From Acanthococcus lagerstroemiae (taxonomy: Eukaryota; Arthropoda; Insecta; Hemiptera; Eriococcidae): a DNA stretch of 64,000 nucleotides. The position numbers and the translations under genes are program-made. The notes under the pieces are model-generated. The model searched no databases and had not been told where the DNA came from. It saw only the letters and a program-made list of their open reading frames with translations. The stretch is taken from contig CM063106.1 in assembly GCA_031841125.1 (NCBI GenBank), positions 4,216,001-4,280,000 of the forward strand. The letters run 5' to 3'. Shown piece after piece: positions 11,888-25,165 of this stretch. Each line of letters opens with the position of its first letter. Positions within the stretch are counted from its first letter, which is position 1.

Positions 11888-14563
11888 ACTTTAATTAGGA
11901 GGTAAAAACGATACAAGACCGAACATGTCCAAATGTTGCACAGGTGTGTAGTTCGGATAACTAAATTGCATAACAAATCTAGTTAGTAGTGGTTCGGATA
12001 ATCCAACGAAGGTATGTTTTGGCCCGGATAATCCGATATTTGGATAGTGGGGGCTCTGCTGTAGAAAGATTCTTCGAAATGTATAACTTTGCCGCCCTCT
12101 CAATTACTTGTGCCTCTTTTCCTTCTCTGGCCTATGCCATATTATTGTTGTCGATACTCCAACCAAACTGAACCTCGATAAAGTTGATACCATGGGGACG
12201 TTTCAAAGCTACGGTAAAAAGGGGGAATGGGTCGGAATTTCGTATAATTATCGGATTTCAAATTCGCTAACTGCAAAAGTTCGAGGCCGGCAAGTAGGGG
12301 AAAAAAAAGAAGAAAAAAATTTCGAACGAACATGTCCGACCTGTTTGACCCTTTTTATTCCGGTCGTTGATAACCAGAGATGAAAATGAATCCAGAATAG
12401 AAATTTAAAAATGCAAGATCTGAATTTTTTATTTTTGGATTCGGTTTCTTGATTCTAAATCTAGTGTTCTATTAATTTGGATTCTTCGATTCTATTTCTC
12501 CAAGAATCCGTCTGTATTAAAAGAACTAAATTTTGCACTCCGCATTCCAAATTTTATATCATGCTTTTTACCCCTTTCTTCTAACTTTCCCCCCCCACCC
12601 GTAATTTAGATTCTGTTTAGATTCTCAAATCCTCTTCGTTAGATTTAGATTTCGGGATTCCGAATTATTTTGGTAAGTAAATGGGGTTAATAGACGTAAA
12701 TAAGAGGGGACCGGGGGTTAACCTTTTCAAATTCTCTGAAAGTCCCTCCCTTGCTACGCATGTGTTCAGTTGTTTTCCTCCTACTCCAGTTTTGGCAGAT
12801 TCCGAAAATTTATAAAGGGAAAAGCAAATATTGCTGGCTGCATACCTCCAATTTGAGGTTTTCAACTTTCTCCTTCAAAAACTAGAGATCCTAGCCGAAA
12901 AATAACTCGATGCAAAATTGTTTCATTTGAACGTCTATATAGGAACCGCACTTAGAGATGCCGCAAAGGGCTATAGTTATGGGGGGGGGGGACTGCTCGC
13001 CCAAATTGGTAATCTCAGATACTCAGTTGACCAGCTGACGTATCTTAAGAATTCTCTTCTTTTTTTGAACCCGTTGAAAATTTGTGATTTTTTCGCTTCA
13101 ACGATTGAAAATTTTTTGATCGTCGCCTCTTTAATAAATTCACTTTGCTGCGTTCATGATGCCGCTGAAAACCACCACCTGTCAAAATTGAAACACTAGC
13201 GGACACTAGTTTCAGTTACAGCATGTTTAGTTTTTTGGACTGTAGAATTCAGTTTTGATATTCATTGTTTCCGATATAGGAGGGCTGCCTTAGGAATCGT
13301 AATAAAAAAAATGTTTAATTAGCATGTTATAAAATTTGCCGTTATCAGGGTGTTATTTCGATTCGTTGAATTGATTTCCGTGTTCCATTTTCTATTCCAT
13401 CCCTCGCGGTTGCTTCACTCGACAGTTATTGAATATTCATTTCGCACGGCAGGCAAGGATTTACAATTAGACTTAGTGGGCTATAGCCTCGAGTTCAAAT
13501 GAGGAAAATTTTTAAATTGTTTGAAAAACCGAGAATTTTTTGCGCGATTTTATATTTAGTTTCATATTTTACATGGCTCTGTTTTCATTGATCATAAAAC
13601 GTTGAAAATTTTTGAGCGTTCGCCGCTGTAAAAGTAAATCCGGTCCTGCTTGTAGACAATCTACGCAGCAGACATAGAGAAAAGGGAGTAAAAAATAATA
13701 AAAGGCATAAATTGTTTTAGTAGGCACAGTAAGTTGAAAATCATGTTTTAATAATGTCCATAGCTCGGTATAGGCGAGGTCTGAGTCTGTTTTATCAGAT
13801 CCACTGGCGAATGTGCGTGTGGCGAAAAAAGTTCTAAACCTTGAGGTCTACCAGCTAAGTTCCAATTCAGTTTCGTATGAAAAGCAGCTTGAATTTATCT
13901 TTTAAAGGCGTCATTTTGTAGCCTCTCCTTTGGGACGTGCCACCTACCTCTTCCCCTTGTTAATTACCTGAAAAGAATATCAAACTTACTCTAAGACATA
14001 CCATTAACGTGGAAAATTGGTTGTTTCTCTTGGCGAATGTTACTGTTCCCCTTTCTAGGCACTAAGTTAGAATAGATACTGGGGAAAAATTGTGACAAAA
14101 TTTACTTCGTATTAAGTAATACTTATGGGGATGAGGAAAATAGTGTGCAAAGATGGGAGGAGGCGGGTTAACTTTATTTTCGTATCCATTGTACTCCGCT
14201 TATTTTGTTCTTCTGTCCACTTCAAGCCTTTGAGAATAAGGGCCTTTATCACCTGCCTTATAATTCTCAAGTTTTTCTACCCTATGACATCAGTACCTGG
14301 CTTTCTGTATACTTCATTTCGTAAGTAAATGCCATAAACAAAATTTTGAAAAAAGAGTCATGAGGTCTTTTTTCTGGATATTGTAAAATGGATGTAGTCA
14401 CGAAAATAATTTAGAAGACAGCGCAAACTGCATGCGAGTAGCGGAGGAACCTAATGCCACCTTTCAGATGGCAGACCTTCTATATAACGAATACATTAAC
14501 GTTGTGCGAATACACGATCATTTCATTTTGTTATGACGTTTTCCGGTCATCATCTTTACAATA
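11888..14563. other. No gene recognised
   Basis: A loose GATTCT/TTAGATT repeat patch at about 12,380-12,680 and a G run at about 12,981-12,990; otherwise featureless AT-rich DNA. Confidence 0.45.
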
Positions 14564-14652
14564 TTGGTGGAGCGTATGACGATGCACGCATGCCAAAGTG
14601 GCTTCCCAGACACCGCACCCCTGGCCCCGGAAACTACCCTTTTGAGTATCAC
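14564..14652 (+). repeat. Dispersed repeat shared with 32,414-32,509
   Basis: TTGGTGGAGCGTATG, then GATGCACGCATGCC, GTGGC, CCCAGACACC, TGGCCCCG, AAACTACCCTTT and GAGTATC are shared in order with the second copy; similarity stops on both sides. Confidence 0.75.
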
Positions 14653-15254
14653 GTTACATGTTGAGTTACTATTATTTTTCAGTTACAGTATAATGTTATT
14701 AGATCCATCCGCGGACTTGGGGGCAAGATGCTGTGGTGTGTGTGGGTATGGGGCTGAGCTCCCTCCACCTCAGAAAATTAATTACCCCACTTCTTTTTGT
14801 TGAAAAATTCGGTGACTTCCCTGCATAGAAAAATTGAAATTTTAAAATGACGGTGTTTTTATACGAAATAAAACATTTTCATAAATAATATCTACTAATT
14901 GATCGTTTGAACATAGGAAGATTTTACAGGCAACAGGGGAGTTAAACCCACCTACAAAGTCTACTTACCCTTCTTCTCAGAAAATTTTAAAAGTTCTTGA
15001 AAAATTCATTTGGGGAAGAGTAAATTGACTTTCTCCAAAGTGTCTTAACAATCATTTAAGTCATGTAAAGTCATTTATTTTGAAAGAAGGTCATTTAAAG
15101 TCATTTGTTTTCTATCATGGTCATTTTAAAATTTAAAAATCAGTAAATTATACCTTGAAAGAGAGAACAAAGTTCGAAAATTCTGTGATAATGACCAGAG
15201 CTGCAATTTTTATGCGAATATGGCTTATATTCCAGAAGTTTCTAAAGATCTTCA

Positions 15255-15545
15255 CGAATTACCAAATTCTGAGTTCAATGAGCAATACTTCATTTTGTGT
15301 ATGTCGCATATTTTGGCATTTACTGCATATTTTGCACAATTCTGCTTATTTTTCAGTTTTTTCTTCTTCTTCCAAAAAGTGATTTTTTTTTTGCTTTTTA
15401 CTCAAAATACTGAAAATAATAATTCCCGACCCAAAGAAAAGATTTAATGATTAATGAATCAGCAGAAAAGCATTTAGAAAAATATATTCTTTTGCATGTG
15501 AGATACTCTTTCTCTTGCCCGCATCACATTCATCAATCATTTATT
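15255..15545 (+). repeat. Direct repeat copy 1 of 2
   Basis: Shares an ordered series of blocks with 16,594-16,850: ATTCTGAGT, GAGCA, CATATTTTGGCATTTAC, CAATTCTGCTTATTTTTCA, ATATTCTTTTGCATG and GCATCACATTCA. It also includes extra T-rich sequence absent from copy 2. Confidence 0.75.
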
Positions 15546-16593
15546 TATTTGATATGTCTGTCCTCTCCTACGGCCAAAACTGACCAGATTAAGAGGGGAC
15601 AAAGAACAGTGTATTGCAATTTTTCCACTATTAATTGATGAATGGGGGGGGGGCTGGGAAAATGATGGGAAATAATCTGGCTGGCGGGCTGAAGGGAGGG
15701 GTACCCTGAAAATACTGGAAGCAAATGGAATATATAAGGGAAGAAGAACATGACACTGCAAATGACAACGAAGAGGAGCATTAGAGTGTGGAGAAAGGGA
15801 GAGAGGGAGGAAGTGATTGAAACCAAGCTGGCTTAGAGGCCGATAAATGCTTCTGCATGGCGTTACTAAATGCTTTACGATTCATAAAGCAAATATCCAC
15901 CTCTGCGTTTGCTCTAGCTACCTCATTGTAAAGACATATGCCGTAGAGGCCGGAGTTACATCCCTTTGGGGCAGCAAAAAGAACACTGTCTCTGCTATTG
16001 AACGTTGGGATTCGGAAATTTATAGTACCTAAAAGTTTACTATCCTTGACCCTTCGAATAACATAGCTAATAATTTTCATCTATTACTTAGACTCATCAC
16101 CTCAAACCCCTGTAATAGTTAAGTATATTTCAGGTTGTTTGGGTAATATGTTAACAGAGATCGTGATATAAATATTTTATTTCAAAAATGTTTTTTGAAT
16201 TTTTAAAATTTTCCTTTTATTGTGCAGCTCCCAGATAGTTGCGCTAAATTCCAAAATTGATATTACCAGAGTAAAGAATGATTGTTTCTTAGTTTCATAT
16301 TTCTTGTAATTGACGCTTTTCCGTTTGATAAAACCGGCTATTTTTTTACATTTTGAGGTGATGAAGTCTATGTGTCTGGAAAATGATAAATTTGCTATCT
16401 AGTAGTAGCCTACACCCAAGTCCCTTACTTCCTGAATACTTGGCAATCTACATATAACCTCCTATTGTATAAGGGTGTAGCAAGGGCTCCTTTATGCGAC
16501 TAAAAGTAATGCTTTGGCATTTGGATTTATTGAAGGACGGTAGATTCCGATCGCCAATTTCCTGAAACTCAATACAGTCTGAGACGGAATCAC

Positions 16594-16850
16594 AGAATTC
16601 TGAGTCAAATGAGCAGCGCTTCATTTTGCACATTTCGCATATTTTGGCATTTACCGCCTATTTTGCACCAATTCTGCTTATTTTTCAAATAATAAAAATA
16701 ATTCCCGGCTCCAAAAATAAATAAATGAATTGAAAAGACTTAATGATCAATGAATCAACAGAAGAGTCTTCAGCAAAATAATATATTCTTTTGCATGCGA
16801 GATACCCTTTCTCTTGCCTGCATCACATTCACCAATCATCAATAAATTAC
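16594..16850 (+). repeat. Direct repeat copy 2 of 2
   Basis: See the copy at 15,255-15,545. Same orientation and order of blocks, with small insertions and deletions. Probably two copies of one dispersed element or an old local duplication. Confidence 0.75.
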
Positions 16851-17999
16851 AAGTGGGAGCAATATCCCCCGAGTGCATCTCCTATTAAAAACTAGATTGG
16901 ACTTCTTAGGTAGGTACTTTGCTAGATCATTAATTTTGAAATTGGATAAAAATTATCGTAGTGTATCCAACTTGATTTTTCCTGTAAAATGATACACACA
17001 TTGTATTTGCATTTTAGCGCATTCATAGTAAATTGGGGGAAAACGCCATTTAAAGGTCATTTATTTTCAAAATTCAATTTTGTTAGACACCCTGTCACCG
17101 GGATAAACCTCGTAGCCCTCCTAGATTTTACAGAGGTAGTCCGCTTATTATCAAATCAGGTATCTCCCCCCGACGTACATCTAAACCTAAAAAGATTCAT
17201 GTTCCATTCGCTGTACTATGGCCCATTTATTGAGCAATGAAACTTTAAATAGCTCTATAAGAGTGGCGGAGCTCATTGTCAGGCTTGACGAGAGGGGGAG
17301 CCGTAGCGTAGCCACGATTTTTGCAAGGGGGTCGAGCAAAAAATATGAGTACTGCGTAGCCCCCGCTTTAGTGATTTTTAAATTTCATTTGAGCTGCTCA
17401 ATTGGCTACGTCAGGAGACTTTTACCTCAAGCCCGGTTTGTACAAAGTGATCTGAGCGTCCAGAATTTCTTATAAATAAATTCAAGATTATTGTGAAATA
17501 ATGTCTAAGCAATCATTGTTTCAAAAAATTGATAATAATTTTAAGAAAAATTAAAGATTTTCTCTTTACAGTCTTGTTTGTACAGATAATACAAATAATT
17601 ACGAGTCGTGCAGGCAGAAGGATTTCTAAAGCGTGTGCACGTCTGGATGTATCTTGAGCAAGTGTCAAAAAATCTTACTGACAGAACAGCCCAAGTTGAA
17701 CTTTTGCTCACGTACTTCTACGTGAAAATTATACCAAAAATATTGACAAAGGATTGTATTTTCCAAGAATCACTATCAAGTTGGCAATATGACTATCCAT
17801 ATTTTATTTCTCTTATAATAGCTCGCTTTAATCGAAGGTTAAACCCCAATATAGGTTCTCCTTACACGATTATACACTTATCCTTCTACCTACGACCGTA
17901 GGTTTAATTTAATTTTTTCCGCTCCCCGTGGCTGTTGAGCGGACGTAAAATCCTAAACTATGAAATATGCGTTACCAAATAAATTTAGTTTCAACCGTC
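16851..17999. other. No gene recognised
   Basis: AT-rich, with short unrelated open frames only. Confidence 0.45.
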
Positions 18000-18214
18000 C
18001 TCCACCGTTATATAGTTTCTCGGTGAAGTTGTAAAATTTTCAAACCGCGAACGCACGACTCGTGCGCGACCCCCTCGGTATTTTTTTAGCTGAACCACCC
18101 GAGTCTACCTTCTTGTTTCTCGGTTCTCGTCTCAGAACCGCCGTGGCTCAAGAAACGAGATTCAATCGCGAACGCCGCTTTGCTGATTGCTGCAGAGAAG
18201 AAACACACGATGAC
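18000..18214 (+). promoter_or_regulatory. Candidate core promoter and first non-coding exon
   Basis: A TATATAG motif near 18010 is followed about 30 nt later by a CpG-rich segment (GCGAACGCACGACTCGTGCG around 18046) that runs to GATGAC|GTAAGC at 18215, a good donor. CpG density remains raised to about 18,680. Inference only: an upstream ttk promoter or another gene's 5' end. The 142-aa open frame across the region has no family features. Confidence 0.25.
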
Positions 18215-20519
18215 GTAAGCTATTCGCTTTGCAACAGTGTTTTAATGTGTTTTTTTTTTTCCACTTCTTTTATTCTTTTCCTTTTGTACGATGTAGTTGC
18301 AGCGTCTCTGCTTTATGGCCCACTCCTAAAAATCCACCACCGCAACCCTTCCCACCACTTGTGTTCGCGGTTGAGACTGGCAAAGCCACCACCACCCACA
18401 CGCAGGCGAACAACCATCGCATCGCATCGCATTGGTTTTAGAGTACCTTTTGTACTATTATTTATTCGGGCGTCACCTGAACTAATGTAAAATACCGTCA
18501 GTGATTCTTCTCTATTTCTATTCTGCGAATCGTTTCCACGAGATGTTCCACGAACTTCCCGCCGCCATACTAGTTCTTCCTCTTCAATGCGAACGCCGTT
18601 GCCGAGACTTTCGTTCGAAAACGTGAGTTGCATTTTGTGAACAGATCGAAGATCGCGAACCATCTCGGGAAACGAAGTCCCGCCATTCCAGTTTTGGGAT
18701 TGGTGACTTTGGTAAGCTGGATGAAATTTCCCGTTGAAACGAGATCGAAGTGTTTCAGTTTTCGTGGATTACAAAAATAACGTCGATGTTAAGACGACCG
18801 AAGCATCAACTCGGGAAAAGTATTTCAACGAATTTGTTCCCAGAACCAGTTTCCTCCAAAATTTATCGTTCGAAGATATCAGTACCCTCTGGTTCAGTAG
18901 TCCAGACATGACTAACCTGCCAAACCGCCGTATCGGTATCACTGGTATATCTACCGAGTTATCCATGTTCGAAGATCATAAATGATCCGTAACGTTAATG
19001 TAAATTTTTGCTTGTTCCGGGAACATTGATTTTTTTGGAGAAAGTTGGTTTCGGAAAATCGCTTTTTACTGAAATACGGACACAAGGTATCTCAAAAGTT
19101 AGGTAGGCAAGCCGGAAGGTGGGCAGGATATACAGTGCCGTATCAAGGAATTTTGCGGGGGGGGGGGGTTGACCTAACATATGGGGATATTTTAAACGAA
19201 ATTTATTTTTTAGTGTTTCTGAGGTCCGCATTTTCCTGAATTTTTAAGTGTATGGCCTTACCCGAGAGGGAACCCCTTCCCCGTGTATCCGGCCCTGAGG
19301 GTATACAAGTAATTCCTTCGTGAAGAATAAAAGTTATCGTACACCCGAATGTGACAGCGTGCCCACTTTTCCAATGGGGTAGAGTTTTTCTTCCTGGAGG
19401 GGTAACGTGGGGCAAAATTATAAGTTTTACGACCAAAATTCCAAAAAGAAATGAAGAAAAGTCTCGGCTGTTCTGCTGGAGAGATCAAAATCGTCCGGTC
19501 AGAAGGGCAATACTCTCTCCCCCGACACTACGAGCTTGATAAGGCTCAACGTTTAATGTAGGACGTACATGAGAGATTTTTACTGATCCGAATTTTTCAG
19601 CGTTACTACCCTTAGAGAATTACCATGTTGTGAAATATTTTACTCTTCAATATTGTATGTAACGTACATACTTAGCGTAATAAAAGAAAAGAATATGCTT
19701 AGCTGGATTTATAATTCGCTGATTTTAGAAAATTTTGAAAACTCAAGTACGTATAATAACTAAATTCTTAAAAAATTCAATTTTCAAATTCGAAATTTTT
19801 TTGTGACTTAAAAGCATGTTATATAATCGAAAAATTCCGTTTTATAATATAATAATTTTTTCCAGGGAATTACCTCCAAAAATTGTTTTTGAAAAAATTC
19901 ATTTACAAATGTATCACGTACTAAACTTAGCCAAATATGCCTAAATGGTAGGAATCAGTGCCTCTTTGGTTTGAAAAAGTCGCAATTTCTAAAAGTGAGT
20001 GGCTCGAAGGAAGGTCGATTCGTCCAAGTTATAGGGTTGCATTTTCTATAATCTTCTTGCAGTTCCTTACTAAACTGGATCAGTCACAGCTGATACCAGA
20101 CTCATATTTTGTCTAGTTCCTGTAGACATCAAAACACAACTTTTGAGGGACAACGAATTCCGAATTCTAAAACTTTTGATTTTCAACATGAATCTAGTCC
20201 AAAAGTAATTTTTCGAAATGGCTGTGTCTAAAATTTGAAATTTTGAATTATCAGTGTCATCAGATACATCAGACAGGTCCCAATAAATCTATCGATTAAA
20301 CTGCCATACCGCTATCGAGCAAAGTAACTTAAGATTTTTGAGCTCAAAGATCCTCACTTCTATAAGGATGATGTATTTTACAAGCTGTTTTTCGTGTCTT
20401 TTGAAAAACTGATTTTTGGACACAACTACTTTCAGAAAATTACTTTTAATTTGTAAAGTTTTATTTAGAAGATGTTTTCAAGGATGATAATGGATAGTTT
20501 AAGTAAAGAAAAATGAACA
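18215..20519. other. No gene recognised; CpG-richer shoulder then AT-rich DNA
   Basis: 18,215-18,680 keeps a raised CpG level next to the candidate promoter. A G run lies at about 19,157-19,167. The rest is AT-rich without coding character. Confidence 0.4.
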
Positions 20520-20527
20520 TAACTGCT

Positions 20528-20678
20528 CAGGGGCGGATCTAGGATTACATCTGGGGGGGGGGGGGTTACGGAAATGACAGGCGTGCATCTAGGATTACAT
20601 CTCGGGGGGAGGGTCATTTTCTGCTGTTTTTTGTTTTTTCTTGCCACGGGGTTCCCCCCCCCCATACATTCGCGCCTG
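20528..20678. mobile_element. hAT-type MITE with perfect 8-bp target duplication
   Basis: Flanked by TAACTGCT at 20520-20527 and 20679-20686. Ends CAGGGGCGGATC and (reverse) CAGGCGCGAATG fit the hAT CAGNGGCG-type terminus. It contains a G run, a C run and an internal duplication of ATCTAGGATTACATCT. Non-coding. Confidence 0.9.
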
Positions 20679-21672
20679 TAACTGCTTGTTGCCTGTCTTT
20701 AATATTGAAGGAACTACGCGAATGTATTAATTTAGACTTTGGAAATACCTACAATATTATAGCCGGAACACAAGAGCACTTACAGTTTTTATTGTGTTTT
20801 CAATGAACCTTGTTATCGTTACAACAGTGTCGTAGAGACGTACTCATTAAACAAAAGTTTGAAAATTTCTTCAAAAGTTTGTCGAAATTCTAAAAATTAA
20901 ACAAAGAATTTTAATAAACAAATAGTATTCTCTGATTCCCAGTATTCTTCGAGTATGGCTGTGAAAAGCATTCAGAAAATATGTGGGAAAACTGTAAAGG
21001 CTGTTGGTTGCCTACTTCTCACATGTCAGAGGGCTACAAAAATGGTCACTTGGCGTTGGGAGGAGGGGCTGAAGAGCTGAATTACCCCTCCCCCCAAAGG
21101 TCGACTTAGTCCTCAGTAAATTACAAATATAGATTGAAAATTATATTGGACTAAATTCAACTTTTTGGTTAGTATAGTCTCCCGAGCTCAAATTTTACGA
21201 AGTTTGCTTGTGTGTTCCGTCCCTTAACATCCTAGAAAATATTTTTCAAATGCAATTTTATTTTCAGATTTGTAGTGAAAAAAATTCGCTGTTCTTTGTA
21301 TTTTGAATTCTTGTAGTCCGTTAAGTTTTCAGAATAGGCCATCCGTATTTGTTCACGAAGTTGGCGTGTTTACCCTGCACCATTTACCCCCTTCTTTTCC
21401 AAAAGGAACGTATTCAGAAATCTGTTAGAACGTATTGGAAAATTTGCCACTCTTTACACGTATTTGAAGCGGTTGCGGGGAAATCCGAACTTGAATTCAA
21501 ATTTAAAAAGCAAAGGAAAGCGGTAGATTTCTGTTCTTATTACTATTGAGTTAAGGGCCTTCAGAATGGTAAAGTGGTGACGTTCGTAGTTATTCTGGAA
21601 AACTTTGTTCTTGAGTTGGTGTGAAAGAACTAGAGTTGTTTCACTATATTGTGGAAGCCTGTTGCTGTAGCT

Positions 21673-21847
21673 CAGTGGTTCCCAACAAGTGGTCCGCGAG
21701 CTAATCCGAAAATGTTTCGTTCGTCAGGAATTTGACAGTTTTAGCAAATTTGAAGTTTATTTAAATGCATTATAATACATAAGGGGTCCTTGAAATTATG
21801 GCGATTTTTTTTAGAGGTCCTTGAAAATTTTTTGTTGGGAACCCCTG
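21673..21847. mobile_element. hAT-type MITE with CAGTGGTTCCCAAC ends
   Basis: Terminal inverted repeats CAGTGGTTCCCAACAA and CAGGGGTTCCCAACAA (15/16). Flanked by CTGTAGCT (21665-21672) and CTGTAGTT (21848-21855), a 7/8 target duplication typical of hAT elements. 175 bp, no coding capacity. Confidence 0.92.
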
Positions 21848-21855
21848 CTGTAGTT

Positions 21856-24239
21856 GCATTGGTTCAGCAATAGTCCTCAGAATTTCACTTGAAAAAAATT
21901 GACAAAAAAACGTTAGATTACATTACAAAAATCGTTATTTGCATACAACCGAAACTTTATGAATGAAGTTCTTTTGAAAGTAGCGAGGAAGTCTAGAATT
22001 ATTAAAATATATATTTTTAAAAAATTGTGGCCAGAATAACTAAAATCTTTTGTAACTTTTGTCATAATTTTTCTCTAGTATGCCGTACGAAAGTTTTAGA
22101 GCTGGATTGAAGCGTGGAGTTTTCCAATTCGGAATTATTAGTCAATTTTCCTGTATTTTTGAACGGGAAAGCTTTTTGAATAGTTCAGTATGTCCGTCAC
22201 ACTTCTGGCCAGTCGTAAATTTATCATATGCCTGATGTCCCTTCAAGCAGGAGCAACAATTTTTCCCTAGTACCATTTGTAAGAGGAAATGGAGGCGGGT
22301 CGAGCCAGGTTTTAGGGATAATTTCACTAGACACGAGTCACAGAAACAGAAATCTGTACCTGCTTCATGTCCCTGTCTTAGATACGATCGTGTCTTTACC
22401 AGAAGGTGGGGGTTCAAATATAGTTACTTTTTTCGAACTCTTGTTTTAGTGCAATTTTGGAAACCAGTTCGTCTTGAGTAAGGTATAGTAATAAGCATTC
22501 ATATTTCTCAGTTTGCCTGACTACTGCTTGCGCATAAAATGCTCGGAGTAAACTGAAAATAATTTAGTTTTTCAACTTCAACTTTGGAAAGCCCTGTAAA
22601 CAACCACGATAATAACATTGAAAAATGAGACAAAAAAACCTTGCTAATTGTTACTTTTTGTACTACAAGCTTTGGCTATTGAGTGATATTTTTCTAGGCA
22701 GTATTAATTTCTTAATGTTTCAACATTTAATTAAATGGATGGGGTTACGTGTTCACATAAATTCTGTTTTGCTCTTAATGTGTACCATCCTATGTACGAT
22801 AATTTCCTTCACAGTTAGATTACAAGTAGGATTTTCTTTTGTTAGTACCTGTTGTGTAGTTAAGTTATAAATTTGAACATTAAAGTTATTTGTTTTCCGA
22901 TTTTTAGTCCAAATTTGGGTTAATAAGGACTGATAAGGAAGCGGGAGAGCTTTTTTTGAGGGTCTAGATTTTTCAAAGGGTTGGTTTTCAAATACATTTT
23001 TTCAGTTTTATTCTATTTTACTGATTTTTATTCCGTACTCTACTTTCCCGAAAGGGCTGCATTATTTCTTTACGGTCCTGGTGTTGATATCGGGGGTCTC
23101 CGAAATTAGCTGTGCTAATTGCGGAAATCTGGTGTGCGCATTGGACAGACATGAATTAGATCTAAGGTGGGGAGAGACTAATGGTCTCCCTTCCTCTCGC
23201 CTTCCTCTTTAGTGATTAGGAAATTAATAAAAAAATCCTCGAATGTGTTTCCTTGGTTTCGTTTATTTTAGGTTCTATGTTGAAAGCGACTAGGAAAAGG
23301 ATACCGTCTTGCTCCCCCCCCCCCCTTATTCATCTGAACGTATATGTATTTGTGTGCGATCTAATCAATAATAGAGTAAGAAATGCGTAAATCCGTACTC
23401 GTGAAGCAGCTGAAAAATACCGATCACCGTTTAGATATTTTTTTATTACTTCAGCGTTTACCTACGAGTGCTCAGGAAAAACGAATACGGGCCAGTTTAA
23501 CAAATAGCCTGCGTTAAAATTATATCCAAATTTACTCTTCACCCTTTTCTGCGTACGTGTGTAAGTTATACAGGGCTCTGCAGTGTGTGCTGTGTAACTC
23601 TCGTTCCACGAGTCTCAGAAGTCGTCTTCTTTCTTCCTCAAAAGTTGGCGCCAGTGATCATAATGCATGGGGTTTTCAAATTCAGTGACGATGTCAGGAT
23701 GCTGAACGGGGAATCGTAAAGATTTAAAAATACACTCCTAACTTTCGGTTATTTTTAGCGTGTCGTAACACAAATGAAAATAGTGGTTGTGCTGGGACAC
23801 GACGGATGATTTTTGCGAGGAAGTACAAAAATTATTTTCAAAGCGATTGAAGCGTCCGGAAAGGGTGAATTTATCAAAATGTATCGTGAAATTACAAGAA
23901 AATTATATTGGCTGGTTGTGGAAAACTGTTCCCTTCGGAATAAACTTTTTTTTGGTTTTCGTGGTTTGCTTTATTCGTTTTCTATTACGGATCGGGTTGG
24001 CTGCCAAAAACGATTCCTCTTATTCAGAGTATTATGACGAGCCCGTATTTGTCTTGAAAAGTTACTGAAATTCTTATTTCAGTTTCTGGAATTACATGTA
24101 CCAGTTTCGTGAATGAAGAAGTAATTGGAAATAATTAGTATGACTGCTTTTATTAAAAATCAATAATGATGTAGCAGGTACCGGGTGCGCATATAGCAGG
24201 AGAGGCAAATTCTTGCCGAATTTTAGGTGATTTTTATGG
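21856..24239. other. No gene recognised
   Basis: AT-rich DNA with a C run at about 23,315-23,325; no exon-like feature seen. Confidence 0.45.
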
Positions 24240-24770
24240 AACAAATAATTTTCTAAGAGTCTTGAAAAAGTCTTGAAAAGTTCTACAGAGTTTTGAGGAA
24301 TTTTAGAAGTTGTGATCCAGTCTTGGAGGATCTGAAAGAATCTTTAGCTAGTCAAACAGCAGTAGCCGATCCAGGAAGTCATCCTGGGGGTGTCATTCGA
24401 AACACGTAAGAATAGTTGCAGTTCCTTTAAGCTTTTCTTTCCGAGCACTTGGATCATTTTTGTCGCTCCCTCGATGATAATTGAGTGAGTAAATTAGGGA
24501 GAAATATTTGGACTTGTCTTCTGTTTCTTGAAGGTTTTTCCAAACTTTTTTAAGACTCGCTAAAATTGTTAAATTTTTTTTTGACTTTTTGTGACTCTTT
24601 CAAGTTTGATAACGTCTGTTCGAGATGTATGGTCAAGAAGACTTTTTAGAACTGCAACATCATATGAGGCTGTAAAAGGCTCCTATTAAAACTCTTCAGC
24701 TCTCATTTAAGACTTTCCCAGACTTGTTTAAGTCCTTTAAAGGTTTTTATTCAAAACTCACTGATCCAGG
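24240..24770. repeat. AAGACT/AGTCTT degenerate minisatellite, both orientations
   Basis: 24,255-24,345 reads AGTCTTGAAAAAGTCTTGA-type units, while 24,530-24,770 reads TTTAAGACTCG- and GACTTGTTTAAG-type units, so the orientation switches inside the block. Confidence 0.55.
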
Positions 24771-24944
24771 GTGTCTACAGGGCAAGAAAAGCTAGAAAAT
24801 AGCAAGAAATTTTGTATGAGGACAAGAAAGTTGAAAAAAGCAAGAAAATTGCAAGTTTTTGAAAGACAGGGCAAGAGTTTTTTTTTCAAATCTATATAAG
24901 TGTCTACTATCTATGTACTGCCACGTGCCAGGAAGTTACTTCTT

Positions 24945-25165
24945 GTTAGTCATTACTTACCTAAGGAAAATTCTTATAAATACGGAAGTTTATGATATTT
25001 TCATTTATATTACTTTCAGTAATTTTAAGAAAGAAACAGAAGTTCTTTTTTGTAAGTCATTAGTCATTACTTACCTAAGAAAAATTCTTATAATAGAGAT
25101 AAGTTCATTATTATTTTCATTTATGTTTCTTTCAGTTTTTTTATAAGGAGTTGAAGTTATTTTTT
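24945..25165 (+). repeat. Tandem duplication, unit ~115 bp
   Basis: GTCATTACTTACCTAAGRAAAATTCTTATAA occurs at about 24,948 and 25,063 and is followed in both by TTATTTTCATTTAT- and CTTTCAGTWWTTTTA-like sequence. Confidence 0.7.

Noticed and set aside
18062..18490. 142-aa plus-strand open frame
   Set aside because: Crosses a CpG-rich patch and a T run; no domain, no homologue recognised; better explained as chance opening over a possible non-coding exon.
21661..21735. tRNA-like start TAGCTCAGTGGTT
   Set aside because: It is the junction of a hAT target duplication with the CAGTGGTTCCCAA inverted repeat; no box B or cloverleaf follows.
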